From a virus, in the IMG/VR virus record IMGVR_UViG_3300020404_002217, positions 1 through 20,059 of that record: a stretch of DNA of 20,059 bases; one strand, given 5' to 3'. Below, in pieces: positions 7,057 to 14,358 of the stretch (position 1 is its first letter; every line of letters begins with the position of its first letter). The notes beneath the pieces are model-generated. The model searched no databases. It saw nothing but the letters and a program-made list of their open reading frames with translations, and had not been told where the DNA came from. Made by a program: the position numbers and the translations under genes.

Positions 7057-8224
7057 ACTTAAGGAAATGTCTAAAACTGCTTCTCCTGAAGCAGCTGAAA
7101 AGGAAACGGGAATCTCAAAAGATGAACAACGTGTAGGGAAAGTTACCTATAGTAAGGATGGTGATACGAAATTTACTGTTACTAATATAAATCCTGACAC
7201 AGGTCAAATATCTTGGAAAGTTACTGATCTCCCTGCTTTTGATAAATTACTTGATGATGCTGATGCATTAATTGCTACATCTAAAGGTGTTTATACTAAA
7301 ACTAAAGATGATGAAAAATTTAGAGAGTTTTATGAAGAAGCAAGAGTAATTAGAAATAAAATTAGAAAACATCTTAGAAACGAATATCCAGAAGAATATA
7401 AAAGAATGCAAATGTTCAAGGAAGGAGAAATAGATGAAATATCCACTACAGGAGGTGGAGCTGGAGCAGCAAGTTTTAGTGCCGGTACAGGGATGCAATA
7501 CGCTACACCTTATGCTTTTAGAAAAAAAGGTGCTAAACCCGATGATGAGGAATATATGAAACTTGGTTATAGATTAGCCAAAGAGGGCACTTGTGGTTAT
7601 GATAGAGATAATAAGGGGAAAAAATTAAAGGGACCAGGTGGGTTAGGTGAAGGTGATACTTACGAAAAAATGGCTGCCAAAGGTAAAAAAGCAGGTAGTT
7701 TAAAACAAGGTACTGTTAGAAAAAGATTAGGTATTAAAAAAGGAGAAAAAATTCCATTATCTAAAATAAATAAAGAATTAGCACGTCTTAAAAAAATGGA
7801 TAAAGATGATGATAAAAAAGGTGTGCAATTAGGGGATAAAAATCAAAAATATTATAAGGCATTACAATTATCAAAAACATTAAAAACAACAACTAATGTT
7901 AATGAAGAAGTAAAAGTAGGGGATATACTTACTAAAGATGGAAGAAAAGGTAAAGTTGTGAAAGTAATGGATGATATGGCTAATGTAGATTTTGGTAATG
8001 GGGACGTTTATGGAATTACTTTTAGACGAATAAAAGGAAATAAAATAGTAAATGAAAATGACAAAGACCCAGGAGCTACATTAGGACCTGGTCCTAAAGC
8101 AACGGAAGATGGGGTAAAGGATAATTATTACGTAAAAGCATTTAAATATAAATTAGTCCCTAAAACTAAAGATGGTACTTATGTACAAAAAGGCTCAGGA
8201 CTCGACGTAAATAAATTATTTTAA
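7040..8224 (+). CDS. Multi-module head-region protein carrying the GGGAGA tag shared with the capsid protein, 394 aa
   Basis: The family is unknown. Modules seen: an N-terminal region (1-130) opening MAFRYKLKE; a probable protease site IDE (131-133); then TGGGAGAASFSAGTGMQYA (137-155), which matches the major capsid protein at 13 of 19 positions; a basic segment AGSLKQGTVRKRLGIKKGE (218-236); an SH3/KOW-like beta module (about 291-332, VGDILTKDGRKGKVVKV and onwards); and a C-terminal AFKYKL (367-372) that echoes the N-terminus. It overlaps the previous gene by 17 bases. ATG at 7067 is a possible alternative start. The (I/L)-x-E pattern is the T4 prohead protease preference, so this may be an internal or capsid-associated protein matured with the head. 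Basic and SH3-like parts could bind DNA. These roles are inferred. Confidence 0.83.
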   Translation: MAFRYKLKEMSKTASPEAAEKETGISKDEQRVGKVTYSKDGDTKFTVTNINPDTGQISWKVTDLPAFDKLLDDADALIATSKGVYTKTKDDEKFREFYEEARVIRNKIRKHLRNEYPEEYKRMQMFKEGEIDEISTTGGGAGAASFSAGTGMQYATPYAFRKKGAKPDDEEYMKLGYRLAKEGTCGYDRDNKGKKLKGPGGLGEGDTYEKMAAKGKKAGSLKQGTVRKRLGIKKGEKIPLSKINKELARLKKMDKDDDKKGVQLGDKNQKYYKALQLSKTLKTTTNVNEEVKVGDILTKDGRKGKVVKVMDDMANVDFGNGDVYGITFRRIKGNKIVNENDKDPGATLGPGPKATEDGVKDNYYVKAFKYKLVPKTKDGTYVQKGSGLDVNKLF

Positions 8225-8225
8225 T

Positions 8226-8462
8226 ATGTATAATAAAAATATTAAAGAACAAGAAGATAAAGTAGAACAATTCCAAAAAGAAAGAATTGAAGCGTTTGAT
8301 AAACTTGAATCTGAATTAGAAGATATAAAAAAATTATTACGTCAAGGTAAAATAAGTACAGTAAAATATTATAGAGAAAACCCAGGAAGTTTCGGGGTAC
8401 ATATTGGAACAGATTTAATTGGCGACTATTTTAAAGATATTAAAACACTATTAGATAAATAA
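8226..8462 (+). CDS. Small helical head-region protein, 78 aa
   Basis: The first half is a charged helix likely to form a coiled coil (KEQEDKVEQFQKERIEAF, then LESELEDIKKLL). The second half is globular, with RENPGSFGVHIGTDLIGDYF. No known family is recognised. It starts one base after the previous stop (TAATATG), ends four bases before the next gene, and lies in the interval occupied by the small prohead-core genes 67/68 in T4. A core or chaperone role is a positional guess. Confidence 0.78.
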   Translation: MYNKNIKEQEDKVEQFQKERIEAFDKLESELEDIKKLLRQGKISTVKYYRENPGSFGVHIGTDLIGDYFKDIKTLLDK

Positions 8463-8465
8463 ATT

Positions 8466-9764
8466 ATGAAATCACCAGAACAATTACATAAGGAATTAAC
8501 AGAAAAGTTAATAACTGAAAATTATATGGATTTAAATCCTATAACTACATTTGAGGCTTCTCCAAAAGCAGATTTTGAAACAAAATTTGCCCAATTTTTA
8601 GCTGAAAAAAAAGGAGATGAATTAAAGCCTATTGTTAATACCGAAGAAAAATTTAACACTAAAGAAGAATTAGATAAAATCCCAGCTGAATCAAAAGCAA
8701 AACCTCAAGGTGAGGGATTTCAAATTTCTTATAAAGTAGATAAAACTTTAGAAAATGTTGATTCTCATAATTATGACTATTCCCCTTCAGTAGAAAATAT
8801 TAATAATGTTAATGGTCAAGAATTACTTCAGGGTTTTTATACCGAAATGAAAAATAATCCTGATATGACAAAAACAGAAATCCAGGAAAAAGTAATTAAA
8901 AATTTAGCTAAAGATCCTTTACATTATGTAAAAGAAGGACAATTTGGAGTTGAAGGTTTAGGATATACTGAACAAAAATCTACAGAAAGTGGTGATAAAA
9001 ATTATGGTGGAAGTGGATACAGTGAAAAAACTAAAGACAGTTCTAATAAAATGGAAATTGTTAAAGAAAGTATTGGTGGTATAGTTACTAATGGTTCCAA
9101 TCCATGGACTGAAATTATAAATGATATTATTAGAGAGGAAGAAGATTTACCAATGGATGAAAATGAAGCGGCTAGTGCTAGACAAGAAGCTATAGAAGCA
9201 TCCCAAAAAGCAGCTGGTATAGATGTAAATGAAGAAGAAAAAGAAATAGATGAAGCTAAAAAAGATCATGATGGAGATGGTGATGTAGACTCAGATGATT
9301 ATTTAGCAGCTAGAGATAAAGCTATCAAAAAAGCAATGGGTAAAAAACCTAAAAAAGAATCTATTGATACTAAATTAGCTGAAATAGGAAAAGCTGGTGA
9401 AATTACTAAAATGGAAGCTCAATTAGAATTTTTATCTAATCATATTGATGAAAAAATTCAAAGAGTAAGTTCAATTAATGAAGATGATAATCTTAAAGAA
9501 TTAGTTGATAAAAAGAAAATGAAAGACATGCAAAAAGAAATCAAGCTTTTAGAAAAAAGAAAAGGCAAGATGGAAAAAATGTATGAAAAAATGGCTGGTA
9601 AAAAATACCAAAAAGCTGAAATGGTAGACGAAATGGATGCCGTTTCTTGGAATGAAAAAAATAATCCAACAAGAAGTAAAGCAGTTGGGGAAAGAGATCC
9701 CAAAAAAGTAGGTCAATCAACATCTGCTTACGCAGTAAATGTTAATGAAGTAGAATCTATATAA
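8466..9764 (+). CDS. Acidic/lysine-rich head-region protein with EF-hand-like calcium loop, 432 aa
   Basis: It is a low-complexity, highly charged protein without a recognised family. Residues 267-278 read DHDGDGDVDSDD, a textbook 12-residue EF-hand/dockerin-type loop with acidic residues at positions 1, 3, 5, 9 and 12 and glycine at 6. It is flanked by EIDEAKK before and YLAARDKAIKKAM after, as the two helices. The remainder has E/K-rich helices (about 315-385) and several (I/L)-x-E sites such as EIDE just before the loop and LITE near residue 17, which the gp21-type protease could cut. It lies directly before the protease gene (TAATG overlap), so it is probably a prohead core or scaffold-associated protein. 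Calcium binding is predicted from the motif only. Confidence 0.82.
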   Translation: MKSPEQLHKELTEKLITENYMDLNPITTFEASPKADFETKFAQFLAEKKGDELKPIVNTEEKFNTKEELDKIPAESKAKPQGEGFQISYKVDKTLENVDSHNYDYSPSVENINNVNGQELLQGFYTEMKNNPDMTKTEIQEKVIKNLAKDPLHYVKEGQFGVEGLGYTEQKSTESGDKNYGGSGYSEKTKDSSNKMEIVKESIGGIVTNGSNPWTEIINDIIREEEDLPMDENEAASARQEAIEASQKAAGIDVNEEEKEIDEAKKDHDGDGDVDSDDYLAARDKAIKKAMGKKPKKESIDTKLAEIGKAGEITKMEAQLEFLSNHIDEKIQRVSSINEDDNLKELVDKKKMKDMQKEIKLLEKRKGKMEKMYEKMAGKKYQKAEMVDEMDAVSWNEKNNPTRSKAVGERDPKKVGQSTSAYAVNVNEVESI

Positions 9765-10372
9765 TGAGTAAATCACTTTTAATAGAAACAACTCCTTTTA
9801 AAGCAAACCCAATTAAGTTAACAGAAAACGTTAATAAAGAAAATGGAAATTTGCTCGTAGAAGGTATTTTAGCAACTGCTGAAGTAAAAAATGGTAATGG
9901 TCGTTATTACTCAAAAAGTCTTTGGGATAGAGAAATGGAAAAATATAATGAGCTAATTGAACAAAGAAGATCATGTGGTGAATTAGACCACCCAGAATCT
10001 ACAGTTGTAAATTTAAAAAATGTATCTCATTTAATTAACGATTATTGGTGGGATGGAGATAATGTAATGGGTAAAATAGAAATACTCCCTACTCCTTCGG
10101 GTAATATATTAAAAGAACTTATTAAAAGTGGTGTTACAGTAGGTGTATCATCCAGAGGTATGGGTTCATTAGAACAAAGAGGTGATCTAATGGAAGTACA
10201 AGATGATTTTGAATTATTATGTTGGGATTTTGTATCTACTCCTTCGAACCCAGGTTCATATATGCATGAAATAATTAAAGAAGGTAAAGAAAAATTTATT
10301 TACGATTATACAAATGTAAATAAAATTTTACACGAAATACTTTGTTCCAAAGGATCTTGTCCTATTCTGTAA
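9764..10372 (+). CDS. 21: Prohead maturation protease (T4 gp21-like), 202 aa
   Basis: This serine protease sits in the prohead core, cleaves scaffold, internal proteins and the capsid protein N-terminus, and so allows head expansion. The herpes/T4-type protease layout is clear: NGNGRYYSKSLW (43-54), GELDHPEST with catalytic-type H76 (72-80), GVTVGVSSRGMG with the nucleophile at S129 or S130 (123-134), and CWDFVSTPSNPG with a possible third residue D155 (153-164). Length (202 aa) is close to T4 gp21 (212 aa). The start overlaps the previous stop as TAATG, and no Shine-Dalgarno sequence is seen. A 124-base leader with two hairpins separates it from the scaffold gene. Confidence 0.94.
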   Translation: MSKSLLIETTPFKANPIKLTENVNKENGNLLVEGILATAEVKNGNGRYYSKSLWDREMEKYNELIEQRRSCGELDHPESTVVNLKNVSHLINDYWWDGDNVMGKIEILPTPSGNILKELIKSGVTVGVSSRGMGSLEQRGDLMEVQDDFELLCWDFVSTPSNPGSYMHEIIKEGKEKFIYDYTNVNKILHEILCSKGSCPIL

Positions 10373-10406
10373 TTTTACAAAATCTACATATACGTATAAT
10401 CGCAAT

Positions 10407-10430
10407 GTGTCATGAATCTGAATATGACAC
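10407..10430 (+). promoter_or_regulatory. Perfect inverted repeat (7-bp stem) between protease and scaffold genes
   Basis: GTGTCAT at 10407-10413 and ATGACAC at 10424-10430 are exact inverted copies separated by 10 bases. No T-run follows, so it is not a standard intrinsic terminator. It could be an operator, an RNA processing or stability element, or a hairpin at the 5' end of the scaffold/capsid mRNA. Function is unknown. Confidence 0.45.
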
Positions 10431-10451
10431 CGATATATAATTAATTCTTAT

Positions 10452-10471
10452 TACGATTCCTAATAATCGTA
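10452..10471 (+). promoter_or_regulatory. Second inverted repeat (7-bp stem, 6-base loop) before the scaffold gene
   Basis: TACGATT at 10452-10458 pairs with AATCGTA at 10465-10471. It is AT-rich and lies 25 bases before the scaffold ATG. Together with the hairpin at 10407-10430 it structures the whole leader. A role in mRNA stability or translation of the abundant scaffold and capsid proteins is a guess. Confidence 0.4.
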
Positions 10472-10496
10472 TTTCACAAACTTAAATTTTGAGATT

Positions 10497-11702
10497 ATGG
10501 CAAACAATGATTTGTTAAAAGAAGCAATTGCTGATGCTAAAGCTGTTAAAGAAACTGCTATCGCAAATGCTAAACTTGCTCTTGAGGAGGCTTTTACTCC
10601 ACATTTGAAATCTATGCTTTCTGCAAAATTAGAAGAAATGGACAAAGAAGACGTTGACGAAGGATACGGTAAAAAGTATGAAGAAGACGACGTAAAGAAA
10701 GAAGAAATGGATTCTAAAGATGATATGAAAGAAGAGAAAGAAGATATGGATGAAGCTAAAGAAGAGCTTGATGAGATTAACTTAGACGAATTACTTGCTG
10801 AACTTGAATTGGATGAAGACAAACGTACAGATGCTGAACAAGAAGGCTATAAGGACGGATTCGAAGACGCTAAAGACGACATCGAAGCTGAACTTAAAAA
10901 AATGAAGGTATCAGAAGAGATGGAAGACAAAGACGATGTCAAAGAAGAAATGAAAGACAAAGACGATGTTAAAGAAGATGCTCGAACTGATGCTGAAGAA
11001 GAAGGCTACCTTGATGGTATGAAGGACGAAAAAGAAGACATGGATGACAAAGACGACGAGGAAATTGACCTTGAAGATATGTCAGAAGATGACTTAAAAG
11101 GATTCATTGAGGATGTTATTAAAGATTTAGTAACAGACGGAACAATTGAAGCAGGTGAAGATTTTGAAGAAGTAGACGTAGAAGATTCTGTAGATGTTGA
11201 TGTTGAAATTGACGAAGAAATGAAATCTGAAAAAGATGACATGGACGAAGAAATGAAAAAAGACGACGACAAAATGGAAGAAGAAATGTCAAACCCAGTA
11301 ATGCGTAAAGGTCTTAAAGGTGATAATGAAACCGAAAAAGAAACTGAAAAAATGAGATTCAAAGAAGCAATTGATGAAATCAATGAGCTTAAAAAAGAAT
11401 TGAATGAAGTAAACCTTTTAAATGCAAAACTGCTTTACACAAATAAAATCTTTAAGTCTAAAAACTTAACTGAAGATAAAAAAGTTAAAGTGCTTAAAGC
11501 ATTTGACAAAGCGTCAACAGTAAAAGAAGCTAAAGTTATTTTTGAAACATTAAATGAAGGTTTAATGTCTAAAACAGAAGCCCCAGCAAGACCAAAAGGT
11601 AGTGCCTCAAGAGCAACTGGAACAATAACGGAAGCTAAAAAACCTATTATTGAAAGCAATGATGTATACAATCGTATGCGTAAACTTGCTGGACTAATTT
11701 AA
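10497..11702 (+). CDS. 22: Prohead scaffold protein (T4 gp22-like), 401 aa
   Basis: This is the main scaffold of the prohead core, around which the capsid protein assembles and which is later degraded by the prohead protease. The N-terminal 45 residues are an alanine/lysine-rich helix of gp22 type (LLKEAIADAKAVKETAIANA). The middle (about 47-270) is extremely acidic, rich in D, E, K and M, with internal repeats: RTDAE-x-EGY at residues 110 and 163, and a 10-residue unit DKDDVKEEMK repeated at 144 and 154. The C-terminal third is helical (NLLNAKLLYTNKIFKSKNL, about 308-326) and ends YNRMRKLAGLI. Candidate (I/L)-x-E cleavage sites include ITE and IIE near the C-terminus. It is longer than T4 gp22 (269 aa) because of the acidic expansion. 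It lies between protease and capsid genes, as in T4. Confidence 0.9.
   Translation: MANNDLLKEAIADAKAVKETAIANAKLALEEAFTPHLKSMLSAKLEEMDKEDVDEGYGKKYEEDDVKKEEMDSKDDMKEEKEDMDEAKEELDEINLDELLAELELDEDKRTDAEQEGYKDGFEDAKDDIEAELKKMKVSEEMEDKDDVKEEMKDKDDVKEDARTDAEEEGYLDGMKDEKEDMDDKDDEEIDLEDMSEDDLKGFIEDVIKDLVTDGTIEAGEDFEEVDVEDSVDVDVEIDEEMKSEKDDMDEEMKKDDDKMEEEMSNPVMRKGLKGDNETEKETEKMRFKEAIDEINELKKELNEVNLLNAKLLYTNKIFKSKNLTEDKKVKVLKAFDKASTVKEAKVIFETLNEGLMSKTEAPARPKGSASRATGTITEAKKPIIESNDVYNRMRKLAGLI
10926..10979 (+). repeat. 30-base tandem duplication inside the scaffold gene
   Basis: Two near-identical copies, starting at 10926 and 10956, encode DKDDVKEEMK and DKDDVKED (residues 144-161). They differ at a synonymous C/T and near the end of the second copy. 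This looks like recent in-frame duplication in a low-complexity acidic region. Confidence 0.75.
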
Positions 11703-11736
11703 AAATAATTAATTAACCCTATTAAAACTTAAAAAA

Positions 11737-13398
11737 ATGAGCTTAAATACTCTTTTAGAAAGCGCAAACCCATATCACTCAATGCAGAGTGATGCAGCCA
11801 AATTGGCATCAAAATGGGAAAAAACAGGTTTATTAGAAGGTTTAGAAGGAGCAAATAAATCCAATATGGGTATTATCCTTGAAAACCAAGCTAAGCAACT
11901 TGTTGTAGAGGAATCTAACACTGGTGGTGGTGCTGGAGCAGGTAATTTTACACCTGGTACTGGTGCACAGTGGGCTGGAGTAGCTTTACCATTGGTAAGA
12001 AAAGTATTTGGTCAAATTGCAGCGAAAGAATTCGTTAGCGTTCAACCAATGAACTTACCTTCTGGTCTAGTATTCTACCTAGATTTCCAATATGGAACTG
12101 GAAAAGTTCCATTTTCAGCAAATTCATCAGTATATGGTGATGCTGGAACAAATCCATCAACTGCTCCTTTCGGGAACACTAATTCAGGTGGTCTTTATGG
12201 AGAAGGAAGATATGGATATTCTATTAACACTACTGCATCGGTATTCACTGCTGAAGCACAAATTACTACAGGATCAGCTACTTTACACTCAATCAATTAT
12301 GATTCAGCATTCTCAGCTTCTGTAGCAAGTGGTGCTGTTGTAACTGCATCTGTAGCTATTGCTGCTTTAGATGGTCAGTATGATGCTGAAGCAATTAGAA
12401 GTTTCTACTTAGTAGGTGACTCTAATGCTCCTTCATTATCACAACAATACCCACAGTTTACACAGCTTAATGCTGCTGGTGACAGAATTGAATTCGTAAT
12501 TGATCAAAATTCTATTGTACCAGATCAGTATGCTGCTTCAAACCTTGGTGTATCTTACTCATTAGCTCCAACGGATGCTGATAGAGGTGATTTTGAAGAT
12601 GGAAATAATAACCTAAATGGAAATAACACTCCAATTAGTATTCCAGAAATCAATGTACAGATGCAATCATCTGCTATTGTTGCTAAAACTAGAAAATTAA
12701 AAGCTGTTTGGACTCCTGAGTTCGCTCAAGATCTTAACGCTTATCATGCTCTAGATGCTGAAGCGGAATTAACTTCTATTTTAAGTGAGTACATTTCATT
12801 AGAAATTGACTTGGAAATCTTAGACATGCTACAAGAATCAGCTGCTGCTGGAACTGAAGTATGGTCAGCCGTAAACAACAGAGCAATTATTGATAATGGT
12901 GTAAATGGTACTGTAGATACTTTAGGTTTCTACAATAGCCAAGGACAGTGGTTCCAAACTTTAGGAACTAAAATCCAAAAATTAAGTAACATCATCCACC
13001 AGAAAACTCTACGTGGTGGTGCTAACTTTATGGTAATTTCTCCAACAATCGGTACAATCCTAGAATCAATTCCTGGATATGCTGCTGATGCTGATGGTGA
13101 TGTATCTAAATCAACTTACGCCTTTGGTGTACAAAAAGTTGGTGCGTTCAACGGAAGATATAAAGTGTACAAAAATCCTTACATGACTGATAATTTAGTA
13201 TTACTAGGATTTAGAGGTTCACAATTCCTTGAAACGGGTGCTGTATTTGCTCCATACATTCCATTAATCATGACTCCACTTATCTACGATCCATCTACAT
13301 TCACTCCAAGAAAAGGATTGATGACTAGATATGCGAAGAAAATGGTACGTCCTGAATTCTATGGTAAGATCTTAATTAATGGTTTAGATACTATCTAA
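11737..13398 (+). CDS. 23: Major capsid protein (T4 gp23-like), 553 aa
   Basis: This protein forms the hexamers of the head shell (HK97 fold). Residues 1-59 form a charged propeptide helix ending QLVVEE, after which the gp21-type protease probably cuts. T4 gp23 is cut at E65. The mature start is then SNTGGGAGAGNFTPGTGAQWA (60-80), followed by LPLVRKVFGQIAAKEFVSVQPMN, matching the T4 gp23 MVRRAIP...GVQPMN region. A VFYLDFQYG strand follows, as in gp23. Near the C-terminus VGAFNGRYKVYKNPYM and MTRYAKKMVRPEFYGKI are characteristic of this family. The sequence uses more C-ending codons (TTC, TAC, AAC) than the portal or flanking genes, as expected for the most abundant protein. The start follows an A-run (AAAAAAATG) with no Shine-Dalgarno sequence. 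A strong terminator follows. Confidence 0.96.
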   Translation: MSLNTLLESANPYHSMQSDAAKLASKWEKTGLLEGLEGANKSNMGIILENQAKQLVVEESNTGGGAGAGNFTPGTGAQWAGVALPLVRKVFGQIAAKEFVSVQPMNLPSGLVFYLDFQYGTGKVPFSANSSVYGDAGTNPSTAPFGNTNSGGLYGEGRYGYSINTTASVFTAEAQITTGSATLHSINYDSAFSASVASGAVVTASVAIAALDGQYDAEAIRSFYLVGDSNAPSLSQQYPQFTQLNAAGDRIEFVIDQNSIVPDQYAASNLGVSYSLAPTDADRGDFEDGNNNLNGNNTPISIPEINVQMQSSAIVAKTRKLKAVWTPEFAQDLNAYHALDAEAELTSILSEYISLEIDLEILDMLQESAAAGTEVWSAVNNRAIIDNGVNGTVDTLGFYNSQGQWFQTLGTKIQKLSNIIHQKTLRGGANFMVISPTIGTILESIPGYAADADGDVSKSTYAFGVQKVGAFNGRYKVYKNPYMTDNLVLLGFRGSQFLETGAVFAPYIPLIMTPLIYDPSTFTPRKGLMTRYAKKMVRPEFYGKILINGLDTI

Positions 13399-13426
13399 TC
13401 AGATAATTAATATTTCTTAATAAATT

Positions 13427-13452
13427 AACCCGGCTTTATGCCGGGTTTTTTT
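13427..13452 (+). terminator. Intrinsic terminator after the major capsid gene
   Basis: The stem AACCCGGC (13427-13434) pairs perfectly with GCCGGGTT (13440-13447) around a TTTAT loop, and the T-run spans 13446-13452. It is one of the few GC-rich spots in the window. It closes the head transcript 29 bases after the capsid stop. Confidence 0.93.
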
Positions 13453-13461
13453 ATGTTTTTA

Positions 13462-13476
13462 ATATGTATAATAAAA
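13462..13476 (+). promoter_or_regulatory. Promoter-like motif just after the capsid terminator
   Basis: ATATGTATAATAAAA differs from the consensus ATATTTATAATAAAA by one base (G for T) and starts 10 bases after the terminator T-run. It would give phoH a leader of over 100 bases. No other gene is credible in the 13453-13594 interval. Confidence 0.42.
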
Positions 13477-13594
13477 TGCGTTGTATTAGAACTATATTTA
13501 TCTTTTTATATAGCTATATTAAAATTACCCTGTCTTTTAACGTATTTACTTCGGTTTTATCCAATTATTGTATAATCCCTAATTTCAAGAATTT

Positions 13595-14332
13595 ATGGCA
13601 AGTAAACACCATACGGACGAAGTTTATCGTCCTAAGAGAATTCCTAAGAACCCAATTAAGTTTAAACTACAACTTAATGCCGAACAAAAAGAAGCTAAAT
13701 CATCTATCCTCGATAATACAATCACACTCCTTGGAGGGAGTGCAGGTAGTGGTAAAACATTATTAGCATGTAATGTTGCATTAGACGGACTGTTACGAAG
13801 ACAATATGATAAAATTATTATCACCAGACCTACAGTATCAAAAGAAGAAATAGGATTTCTACCTGGTGATTTAAGAGAAAAAATGGATCCTTGGGTTCAA
13901 CCTATATATCAAAACTTTTTTGCTTTATATGATAAGGTTAAAGTAGAAAAATTAATTGAAGATGGAAAAATAGAAATTGTACCCGTATCTTTTATGAGAG
14001 GTAGAACATTTTTAGACTCAATGATTATTGTGGATGAAGCACAAAATGTTACCCACGAACAAATGGAAATGATTACTTCACGTTTAGGATTAAGAAGTAA
14101 AATGATGATATGTGGTGATCAACACCAAACAGATTTAAAGAAAAAATCTGATTCTGGGTTTAAATTTTTATATGCTGCAGCCAGAAAAATAAAAAACCTA
14201 GAAGCAATCACATTAATCGCTAATCATAGAAATGAAATTGTTGAAGATTTATTAGATTATTATAATGAAGCAGTAGATAAAGGAGCAAGCATTACTGTTT
14301 CTGGTTCATATATTTATAATAATAAAAATTAA
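13595..14332 (+). CDS. phoH: PhoH-like P-loop ATPase, 245 aa
   Basis: This is a RecA-fold ATPase of the PhoH family, widespread in marine T4-like phages. Its biochemical role in phages is unsettled, though related proteins act on RNA. Visible motifs are Walker A GGSAGSGKT (47-55), ITRPTVSKEEIGFLPGD (76-92), Walker B IIVDEAQN (144-151, D147/E148) and MICGDQHQTD (171-180), all in the family's usual order. Length is typical for a single-domain phage PhoH. ATG at 13595 is chosen because the conserved fold begins soon after, and the leader is A/T-rich without a Shine-Dalgarno sequence. It sits directly after the head module, and its own 3' end contains a promoter-like motif for the next gene. Confidence 0.93.
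   Translation: MASKHHTDEVYRPKRIPKNPIKFKLQLNAEQKEAKSSILDNTITLLGGSAGSGKTLLACNVALDGLLRRQYDKIIITRPTVSKEEIGFLPGDLREKMDPWVQPIYQNFFALYDKVKVEKLIEDGKIEIVPVSFMRGRTFLDSMIIVDEAQNVTHEQMEMITSRLGLRSKMMICGDQHQTDLKKKSDSGFKFLYAAARKIKNLEAITLIANHRNEIVEDLLDYYNEAVDKGASITVSGSYIYNNKN
14310..14328 (+). promoter_or_regulatory. Upstream tandem copy of the promoter-like motif, inside the end of phoH
   Basis: ATATTTATAATAATAAAA, with the exact ATATTTATAA core at 14310-14319, overlaps the codons for the last phoH residues. A second copy follows 27 bases later, so the gene at 14359 may have tandem starts of transcription. Confidence 0.42.
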
Positions 14333-14336
14333 TTTC

Positions 14337-14351
14337 ATATTTATAATAAAA
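14337..14351 (+). promoter_or_regulatory. Candidate phage promoter motif before the 14359 gene
   Basis: ATATTTATAATAAAA is an exact consensus copy whose TATTTATAA core starts 21 bases before the ATG at 14359, just after the phoH stop. Confidence 0.55.
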
Positions 14352-14358
14352 TTATAAA

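Noticed and set aside
9458-9723. Hydrophobic minus-strand frames opposite the 8466 gene
   Set aside because: Lysine/glutamate codons read backwards give F/L/S-rich sequence that mimics membrane segments.
10926-10979. 30-base repeat considered as part of a CRISPR array
   Set aside because: Only two directly adjacent in-frame copies with no spacers, inside a coding region. No CRISPR array or tRNA was seen anywhere in the window.
10460-11383. Serine-rich minus-strand frames (10460-10822 and 11006-11383)
   Set aside because: They are the reverse reading of the D/E/K codons of the scaffold gene, which gives poly-serine.
12092-12325. 77-aa + strand frame inside the capsid gene
   Set aside because: Shadow of the capsid coding sequence, with no start context of its own.
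13464-13766. 100-aa + strand frame after the capsid terminator
   Set aside because: It overlaps phoH in another frame for more than half its length, has no family resemblance, and starts on the promoter-like motif.
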